A DNA stretch of 20,779 nucleotides from DASZMJ01 sp035551935 (GTDB lineage: Bacteria > Planctomycetota > Planctomycetia > Isosphaerales > Isosphaeraceae): the NCBI GenBank assembly GCA_035551935.1, contig DASZMJ010000454.1, positions 1 to 20,779 on the forward strand, given 5' to 3'. Shown here piece by piece: positions 12,254 to 17,499 of the stretch. The translations under genes and the position numbers were made by a program. Position 1 is the first letter of the stretch. Each line of letters begins with the position of its first letter. Below the pieces are notes generated by a model. The model made no database searches. It had not been told where the DNA came from and saw only the letters and a program-made list of their open reading frames with translations.

Positions 12254-12297
12254 GCAACGAGCGTCGGGGAGGCGAGGGGATCGGGAGGGCCGGGCCG

Positions 12298-13014
12298 ATG
12301 GGTGGGTCGCGTTCCAGGGGCGTCGCGGCGCTCGTGGCGGTGGGCATCGCCGCCGGCACGGCCGGCTGGGGCCTGCGGGCGCAGGGGCCGTCGCGTCGCC
12401 CGGAGCCCGCGACCGGGAACGCCCAGGCCAAGGCCAAGGCCGTCCCGAAGGGCTCGATCGCGGCCATCGAGGCGATGCTCCGGCCCGCCGCGTTGCCGTT
12501 CCAGGAGCCGACGCCGCTCGACGAGGTCGCCGCCCACCTGCGGACGATCCTCGGCGTCCCCGTCGTCCTCGACCGCGCCGCGCTGGACCGCCGCGAGCTG
12601 ACGCCCGAGTCGACCGTCACGATCGAGAAGCTCGACGGCGTCCGGCTCCGCACGGCCCTGAGGCTGTTGCTCGAGCCCGTCGGCCTGGTGGCCCGCGTCC
12701 TGCCCGAGGACAACATCGTCCTGATCACCGACGCCGCCGGCTCCGACGACCCGATCGACCACGTCCTGGCCGAGCTGCGGCGGCTGCACGACGATGTCCA
12801 CACCCTCCAGGACACCGTCGACGACCTCTACGACGAGATCGCGCCGCCGGAGGAGGTCAAGGACCTCGAGCTCCAGAAGGTGCGCGACGTCCGCCGGGCC
12901 GTCGACGACCTCCGGCGACGGGATCGAGCACGGCATCGACCGCCTTCCCCCGGAGCGACCTCGACACCCTCGGCCGGCTCACTCGGTCGCGTGGTTGATC
13001 TCGGGCCAGGTTGA
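12298..13014 (+). CDS. Secreted STN-like domain protein, C-terminus possibly frameshifted
   Basis: The protein is about 238 residues. ATG 12298 follows GGGAGG at 12284. A signal peptide or anchor is visible (SRSRGVAALVAVGIAAGTAG). The middle (about residues 60-150) reads like an STN/secretin N-terminal type fold: TPLDEVAAHLRTILGVPVVL, then VTIEKLDGVRLRTALRLLL and DNIVLITD. Such domains occur in secretins and TonB receptors, and as repeated modules in many planctomycete exported proteins. A helical segment follows (VLAELRRLHDDVHTLQDTV), possibly coiled coil. After about base 12915 the third codon positions lose their G/C preference, while the next frame (stop at 12996-12998) keeps it. A one-base shift may therefore have changed the tail. 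Its role is unknown; the upstream proton-channel-like gene may or may not be related. Confidence 0.68.
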   Translation: MGGSRSRGVAALVAVGIAAGTAGWGLRAQGPSRRPEPATGNAQAKAKAVPKGSIAAIEAMLRPAALPFQEPTPLDEVAAHLRTILGVPVVLDRAALDRRELTPESTVTIEKLDGVRLRTALRLLLEPVGLVARVLPEDNIVLITDAAGSDDPIDHVLAELRRLHDDVHTLQDTVDDLYDEIAPPEEVKDLELQKVRDVRRAVDDLRRRDRARHRPPSPGATSTPSAGSLGRVVDLGPG

Positions 13015-13165
13015 GCTTCTCGTCGCAGTGTTCGGTCGCGGCCTTGCCGGTCATGGGGCGGCTCCGTGGCGTCGGGCCTCGACGACGCGCCATATCCATC
13101 GGGATCGACCCTCGGGCCTTGCGGGACGCACGCGGCGGGCGTATTCCTCGAAGGGACGTGTGCGA
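12979..13165 (-). pseudogene. Decayed minus-strand coding remnant
   Basis: Reading the minus strand from about 13165, an open frame gives PFEEYARRV...RWIWRVVEARRHG and stops at 13051-13053. Its TGA overlaps an ATG (13052-13054) in the ATGA arrangement typical of coupled genes. That ATG starts MTGKAATEHCDEKLNLA with very high third-position GC. After one base is skipped it continues EINHATE and stops at 12979-12981. I read this as the tail of one gene and a short second gene broken by a frameshift. I do not recognise either. It overlaps the 3' end of the STN-like gene. Confidence 0.3.
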
Positions 13166-13170
13166 ATCCA

Positions 13171-13323
13171 CCCTCACCCCGGCCCTTTCCCAGGCGGACC
13201 GACCGTCGCTCTTCCCCGTAGCAGGCACGCTCCGCGTGCCGTCCGCCACGACCCAAGAGCTATGTGGTAGGGCGGACGGCACGCGGAGCGTGCCTGCTAC
13301 GGGGAAGAGGGTCGGAGTGAGGG
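13171..13323. repeat. Outer inverted repeat interrupted by a REPIN-like palindrome
   Basis: CCCTCACCCCGGCCC (13171-13185) is matched in inverted form, 13 of 15 bases, at 13309-13323. The space between is largely taken by the 13209-13309 palindrome. A similar motif, GGCCGGGGGTGAGG, lies at about 20688-20701 beside another palindrome, so this is probably a separate repeat family that was a target for the inner element. Confidence 0.5.
13209..13309. repeat. Perfect 39-bp inverted repeat, GTAG plus GGCACGC hairpin family
   Basis: Arms 13209-13247 and 13271-13309 are perfect inverted copies over 39 bases, with a 23-base loop. Reading inwards, each arm contains CCGTAG, CA and the hairpin GGCACGC-TCC-GCGTGCC. 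The layout matches the palindromes at 684-749 and 7390-7466, but with a different stem. It lies 39 bases before the second MFS transporter. Confidence 0.92.
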
Positions 13324-13348
13324 TCTCCTGCGATGGCGTAAGGGACAC

Positions 13349-14707
13349 ATGATGGCCCGACACGAACTCGACCAACGCGAGACGTTCGCGCACGACCTGG
13401 AAGGCGAGGGGCCGCCGTCGCGGGTGCGGTACGCGGTGCTGGCGGCGGCGTGCCTGCTGGCGATCGTGACGTACCTGCTCCGCGTCGGCTTCGCGACCGC
13501 CTCGGCGCAGCTCAAGGGGCCGCTCGGGCTCAACTCGGGACAGATCGCCGCGATGATGGCGTCGTTCATGATCGTCTACGGCCTGTTCGAGATCCCCTGG
13601 GGCCTGGTCGCCGACCGGCTCGGGGTGCGCAAGGCCCTGGCGATCATCGCGCTGGGGGGCTCGCTGACGACGGCGGCCGTGGCGCTGGTGCCGCGCCTGC
13701 CGGTCGGGACGTTCTGGCCGTTCGCGGCCTTGCTGGCGCTGCGGGCCCTGTTCGGGATGTTCCAGGCGGGGACCTTCCCCGCGCTCTCGCGGATGATGGC
13801 CGACTGGATGCCGACGGCCGAACGGGGCTCGGCGCAGGGCCTGATCTGGATGGCGAGCCGGATGGGCGGCGCGCTGGCGCCGCTCCTGATCGCCTGGCTG
13901 ATCAGCGAGACGGGGAGCTGGAGCCTCCCGCTGGTGCTCGCCTCGCTGACGGGCCTGGCCTGGTGCGCGGCGTTCGTCCCCTGGTTCCGCGACCGTCCGG
14001 AGCAGAAGGTGGGGGTGAACCCGGCCGAGCGCCGGTTGATCGAGGCGGGGCGGAAGGCCGGGGCCTCGGGTCACGGGCGCTTGCCGTGGGGCCGGGCGCT
14101 GGCGTCGCCGAACGTGTGGGCCCTCTGCGGGATGTACGGTTGCCTCGGCTTCAGCGGCAACTTCTTCCTGACGATGCTGCCGGACTACCTGAAGAACCAT
14201 CGGCACCTCTCGACGGGTGAGACTTCGTGGCTCTCGGCCCTGCCGCTGGCCTGCGGCGTCGTGGCCTGCGTGCTCGGGGGGGTCGTCTCCGATCGCCTGA
14301 TCCTGGCCTGGGGCGATCGCCGCTGGGCGCGTCGGGTCGCCGGCGCCCTCGGCATGGCGATGGCCGGCGCGGCGGTCCTGGCGACGATCGCCGTGCGCGA
14401 CGTCGTCCCGCTGGGGGTGCTGCTCTGCATCACCTTCTTCGGCAACGACCTGGCGATGGGCCCGGCCTGGGCCGCCGCCGCCGACATCGGCGAGCGGAAC
14501 GCCGGCACGCTCGGCGGGATGATGAACATGTTCGCCAGCTTCGCCGGCGCCGCCGGCGCCGCGATGATCGGCCCACTCACCGACGCGCACTATCTCCGGC
14601 TCCCGTTCGTCATCTTCGCCGCCGTCTATTGGATCGGCGCCCTCTGCTGGCTGCGGGTGGACGTCCTGGAGCCCCTGAGCGACGACGACCCGGCGCCCGA
14701 CGTCTAG
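13349..14707 (+). CDS. MFS transporter, anion:cation symporter-like
   Basis: This 452-residue inner-membrane protein has about 12 hydrophobic segments. The loop 2-3 motif is GLVADRLGVRKAL (GxxxDRxGxR). RALFGMFQAGTFPALSRMM followed by DWMPTAERGSAQGL is the fourth-helix pattern of the ACS family (glucarate, galactonate and phthalate-type organic anion transporters). Substrate cannot be assigned; an organic acid is most likely by family. The start is ATG 13349, with another ATG directly after and AAGGG 4 bases upstream; this site is weak. A 39-bp palindrome ends 39 bases upstream. The UPF0178 gene follows after 9 bases and probably shares the transcript. Confidence 0.88.
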   Translation: MMARHELDQRETFAHDLEGEGPPSRVRYAVLAAACLLAIVTYLLRVGFATASAQLKGPLGLNSGQIAAMMASFMIVYGLFEIPWGLVADRLGVRKALAIIALGGSLTTAAVALVPRLPVGTFWPFAALLALRALFGMFQAGTFPALSRMMADWMPTAERGSAQGLIWMASRMGGALAPLLIAWLISETGSWSLPLVLASLTGLAWCAAFVPWFRDRPEQKVGVNPAERRLIEAGRKAGASGHGRLPWGRALASPNVWALCGMYGCLGFSGNFFLTMLPDYLKNHRHLSTGETSWLSALPLACGVVACVLGGVVSDRLILAWGDRRWARRVAGALGMAMAGAAVLATIAVRDVVPLGVLLCITFFGNDLAMGPAWAAAADIGERNAGTLGGMMNMFASFAGAAGAAMIGPLTDAHYLRLPFVIFAAVYWIGALCWLRVDVLEPLSDDDPAPDV

Positions 14708-14716
14708 GAAATCGCC

Positions 14717-15178
14717 ATGTCCATCTACGTCGACGCCGATGCCTGCCCGGTCAAGGACGAGATCTATCGCGTGGCGCGGCGGCACGGGGTCAAGGTGTTC
14801 GTGGTCGCCAACGCGACGATGCGGGTGCCGGCCGAGGCGACGGTCGAGCTCGTCGTGGTCCGCGGCGGCTTCGACGCGGCCGACGACTGGATCGCCGAGC
14901 GTGCCGGGCTCGGGGACGTGGTCGTCACCGCCGACATCCCGCTCGCCGACCGCTGCCTGCGGCGCGGGGCCCGGGTGCTCGGTCCGAAGGGGGACGTCTT
15001 CACCGAGGACGCGATCGGCGAGGCCCTCGCGACCCGCGCGTTGCTCGACATGCTCCGCCAGTCCGGCCAGTTCACCGGCGGCCCCGCCCCGTTCGCCAAG
15101 GCCGACCGCTCTCGGTTCCTCTCCAGGCTCGACGACCTCCTCCACGCCGCTCGCCGGGCCAGGCCACCGGCCCCGTGA
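14717..15178 (+). CDS. UPF0178/DUF188 family protein (YaiI/YqxD)
   Basis: The protein has 153 residues, the usual length for this family. The N-terminus MSIYVDADACPVKDEIYR is the family signature, followed by conserved GGFDAADDWIAERA and DVVVTADIPLADRCL; the C-terminal half has PKGDVFTEDAIGEALATR. The family is predicted to have a PIN-like nuclease fold, with the aspartates of DADAC and TADIPLADR as likely metal ligands, but no confirmed cellular function is known to me. The start codon lies 9 bases after the stop of the MFS gene, suggesting co-transcription without implying a shared role. A palindrome (15199-15288) follows and may end the transcript. Confidence 0.93.
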   Translation: MSIYVDADACPVKDEIYRVARRHGVKVFVVANATMRVPAEATVELVVVRGGFDAADDWIAERAGLGDVVVTADIPLADRCLRRGARVLGPKGDVFTEDAIGEALATRALLDMLRQSGQFTGGPAPFAKADRSRFLSRLDDLLHAARRARPPAP

Positions 15179-15198
15179 TGGATCGGCCGCGGGAAATG

Positions 15199-15288
15199 CG
15201 GTCGGGTGGCGCGCCCGGAGTCCGCGACGGGCGTGGGCGACGCCGGGGTCAGACGCCCTTCGAAGACTCCGGGCGTGCCACCCGACCG
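15199..15288. repeat. Imperfect inverted repeat after the UPF0178 gene
   Basis: Arms 15199-15222 and 15265-15288 match with one substitution over 24 bases. Reading inwards each begins CGGTCGGGTGGC and ends GGAGTC. A second inner stem, GGGCGT (15229-15234) with ACGCCC (15253-15258), continues the hairpin. The arms lack the GTAG foot seen in other palindromes here. It starts 20 bases after the stop codon of the preceding gene. Confidence 0.85.
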
Positions 15289-15382
15289 GAGTCGATCGAG
15301 GTCGGCGCGTCGTGCCGGAAAACGGCGACGGCCGCGCGAACGCCTGGGCAGGATCGTGCGTCTACAAGGGGCAGAGCACGAC

Positions 15383-15452
15383 AGGGGTGTCCTCCTGGGA
15401 GAGGTCTCCGGCTCCAACCCGGACGGACAGGGTTCGACTCCTTGCGCCCCTG
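15383..15452 (+). tRNA. tRNA-Trp (anticodon CCA)
   Basis: The acceptor strands AGGGGTG (15383-15389) and CGCCCCT (15445-15451) pair in all seven positions, one of them a G-U pair, with discriminator G at 15452. The anticodon arm is TCCGG-CTCCAAC-CCGGA (15407-15423), giving anticodon CCA after U33. The T arm is CAGGG-TTCGACT-CCTTG (15428-15444). The D arm, CCTC-CTGGGA-GAGG, is one position off the standard layout. AGGGG...CCCCT with discriminator G is typical of bacterial tRNA-Trp. CCA is not encoded. A clear terminator follows. Confidence 0.78.
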
Positions 15453-15457
15453 CTCGA

Positions 15458-15487
15458 CGACGGCCAGCGGGGCCGTCGCGCGTTTTT
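15458..15487 (+). terminator. Rho-independent terminator after tRNA-Trp
   Basis: CGACGGCC (15458-15465) and GGCCGTCG (15471-15478) form a perfect 8-bp stem with a 5-base loop. CGCG and five T (15483-15487) follow. It begins 5 bases after the tRNA end, which supports the tRNA as a real transcription unit. Confidence 0.8.
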
Positions 15488-15592
15488 CAAGCAAGCGGCT
15501 GGGACCGTCGGGCCCGCGGCGCGCCGGCCTCGCCCTCGTGGCGATCGGCCTGGTGTGTTCCGTGAAGGGGATGTAAACCGGGGCGGTCCCAG

Positions 15593-15665
15593 GCTGTGGT
15601 AGCTCAGAGGATAGAGCACCGGGCCCATAACCCGGGTGTCGCGGGTTCGACTCCCGTCCACCGAC
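15593..15665 (+). tRNA. tRNA-Met-like gene (anticodon CAU), aberrant
   Basis: The D arm GCTC/GAGC, anticodon arm CCGGG-CCCATAA-CCCGG (anticodon CAT) and T arm GCGGG-TTCGACT-CCCGT are clear. Three features are odd. The acceptor strands GCTGTGG and CCACCGA mismatch at positions 1:72 and 3:70. Base 33 is C instead of the nearly universal U. The three G-C pairs of the anticodon stem and the open 1:72 pair resemble initiator tRNA, but the D stem (C11-G24) is of elongator type. It could be an elongator tRNA-Met, tRNA-Ile2, or a decaying copy. Confidence 0.7.
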
Positions 15666-15666
15666 C

Positions 15667-15687
15667 GCGGTCCCCGAACAGGACCGC
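15667..15687 (+). terminator. Hairpin after the CAU tRNA
   Basis: GCGGTCC (15667-15673) and GGACCGC (15681-15687) form a perfect 7-bp stem with a 7-base loop, directly after the tRNA. No T run follows, so it may be a weak terminator or a processing element. Confidence 0.4.
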
Positions 15688-16030
15688 TCGGGGAGCGTTC
15701 GCAGCGCTTCCGCCAATCGCCCGAGGGGGGCGGCCGGCCGCGACGATCGGCCGACGCCCGGCGATCAGCCCCGCCCGCGCGGGGACCGGGCCGGGCGTCG
15801 GCGGCACGAGAGGACGCCCTGAAGTGCGCGGATTCCGCCGTCGGAGATCGCCGGACCCGAAGGCCGCCCAGGCGGCCCGAACCCCGGCGACGACCGCCCG
15901 CTCAAGCCGCACTCCGCATCCCGACGTGTGATCGCCGGCCGCGCCGTCCCCCGACGGCCAAAACTCGATGTCGTCATTCTTTCAACGAATCCTAAGTCCC
16001 GCGGCCGAGGCCAGGGGCGGGGAGGTCGCG
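15688..16030. other. Gene-free stretch before the slipin gene
   Basis: About 340 bases with no convincing gene, repeat or clear promoter. Frames are open only because stop codons are rare at this GC content. The slipin frame extends upstream to an ATG at 15968 without a ribosome site. Confidence 0.5.
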
Positions 16031-17137
16031 ATGTTCTTCGTCAAGTCGTCCAAGGTCCGCAGCTTCGAGGTCGGCCTCCTGTTCCGCGACGGCGAGTTCC
16101 GCGGCCTGCTCGGCGAGGGCACGCACCGCGTGTTCGACCCGCTCGGCAAGGTCGCCGTCGAGGTCGTCTCGCGGCGGGTGCCGCAGCTCCTGCACGAGAA
16201 GCTCGACCTGATCGTCGCCTCGGGCGTCCTCAAGGGCATGGCCACGGTCCTCGACCTCAAGGACGACCAGCGCGGCCTGGTCTGGGTCGACGGCCGGTTC
16301 TTCGGCGTCTGCGCGCCGGGCCTGCACGTCCTCTGGAACGGCCCGAGGGCACTCCGGGTCGAGGTCGTCGACGCCCGCCGCCCGCGGCTCGAGCACGACG
16401 AATTGCAGACGATCACGCGGTGGTCGGCCGCGAGCACGCTGCTCGACGTCTGCGACGTCAACCGCGGCTGCGCGGGCGTGCTCTTCCTCGACGGCCGTTA
16501 CGCCGACACGCTGGCGCCGGGCCGCTACGCCTTCTGGAAGGGCGTGGCCGATGCGCGCGTCGTCGAGGTCGACCTGCGCGAGGCATCGCTCGACGTCGGC
16601 GGCCAGGAGATCATGACGGCCGACCGCGTGACGCTCCGCCTGAACGTCGTCGTGACCTACCGCGTCGTCGACGCTCGTCGCGCCGTCTGCGCGTCGGAGG
16701 ACGCCCGGCAGGGCCTCTACCGCGAGGCGCAGCTCGCGCTCCGCGCCGTCGTCGGCGGCCGGACGCTCGACGCGCTCCTGGCCGACAAGGAGGCCCTCGC
16801 CGCCGAGCTCGTCGACCTGCTCCGCGGCCGGGCGGCCGAATTGGGCCTGGAGGTCGTCGCCGCGGGCATCCGCGACGTCATCCTGCCGGGCGAGATGAAG
16901 GAGCTGTTGAACAAGGTCATGGAGGCCCGCACGGCCGCCGAGGCCAACCTCGTCACCCGCCGTGAGGAGACCGCCGCGCTCCGCAGCCAGGCCAACACCG
17001 CCCGCCTGCTCGCCGAGAACCCGACGCTCATGCGGCTCCGCGAGCTCGAGGTCCTCGAGAAGGTCGCCTGCGGCGGCGAGCTCAAGATCGTCCTCGGCGA
17101 GAAGGGCCTCGCCGATCGCCTCGTCAACCTGCTCTGA
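16031..17137 (+). CDS. Slipin-type SPFH (band 7) protein
   Basis: This 368-residue protein belongs to the stomatin/prohibitin/flotillin superfamily, which forms membrane-associated scaffolds. The SPFH core runs from about residue 110 to 300: MTADRVTLRLNVVVTYRVVD, then LREAQ-like YREAQLALRAVVGGRTLDAL and LGLEVVAAGIRDVILPGEMK. It ends in a helical tail (NKVMEARTAAEANLVTRREE) typical of slipins. I start at ATG 16031 because GGGGAGG lies 5 bases upstream; the in-frame ATG at 15968 has none. No N-terminal transmembrane helix is seen, unlike classical stomatins. Before and within the core there are three similar units of about 37 residues (see findings). The gene stands alone and converges on the metalloprotease gene, the gap being filled by a MITE-like element. 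Precise function is unknown. Confidence 0.87.
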   Translation: MFFVKSSKVRSFEVGLLFRDGEFRGLLGEGTHRVFDPLGKVAVEVVSRRVPQLLHEKLDLIVASGVLKGMATVLDLKDDQRGLVWVDGRFFGVCAPGLHVLWNGPRALRVEVVDARRPRLEHDELQTITRWSAASTLLDVCDVNRGCAGVLFLDGRYADTLAPGRYAFWKGVADARVVEVDLREASLDVGGQEIMTADRVTLRLNVVVTYRVVDARRAVCASEDARQGLYREAQLALRAVVGGRTLDALLADKEALAAELVDLLRGRAAELGLEVVAAGIRDVILPGEMKELLNKVMEARTAAEANLVTRREETAALRSQANTARLLAENPTLMRLRELEVLEKVACGGELKIVLGEKGLADRLVNLL

Positions 17138-17147
17138 AACCCATAGC

Positions 17148-17490
17148 GGACCTTCCACCCGAAGATGGTCTGTAATCCGGATCGGACCCACAGGCCCTCT
17201 CGGGGTGGGGCCCCCGGGCACGACACCGACACCCGGACCCGCGCCGGCCGCCGCCGCGCGGGCCCGCGGCGGCGGCCGACCGACCGGACCGGCGACGGCG
17301 TGGCGCCGGCCGAGGCGAGCCGCCACGCCCGCATCCCCCCGCCGGCCGCCGCACCGACGCGGACCTCGCCGCGGTCCTCGGCGCCCACCTCGACACCGTC
17401 GAGCGGAGGGGATCGGGACGTTCCCGACGGCCGTCGCCCGGGTCCGGCCGCGGCACCTCTTCCCGCAGACCATTCGAGAAAAGACGGTCC
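17148..17490 (-). mobile_element. MITE-like element, copy B (343 bp)
   Basis: This is an inverted, about 99% identical copy of 7045-7390. It differs by three substitutions and lacks one CGC triplet. Its ends are GGACC on both sides, and the flanks extend the symmetry (TAGC before, GCTA after). It begins 10 bases after the slipin stop and ends 9 bases before the metalloprotease stop, so it occupies nearly the whole space between these convergent genes. It encodes no transposase, so any movement would need one acting in trans. Confidence 0.85.
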
Positions 17491-17499
17491 GCTACAAAA

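Noticed and set aside
12857..15145. A long minus-strand frame opposite the second MFS and UPF0178 genes
   Set aside because: Low-complexity Arg/Gly/Ala/Pro translation. Only the short 12979-13165 segment shows independent coding signs.
15367..15452. Alternative tRNA-Trp 5' end at an earlier AGGGGCA
   Set aside because: It pairs only 6 of 7 acceptor positions and makes the tRNA 86 bases long without a proper D arm; the start at 15383 pairs fully.
15968..16030. An earlier ATG start for the slipin gene
   Set aside because: No ribosome-binding site precedes it, whereas GGGGAGG sits 5 bases before the ATG at 16031.
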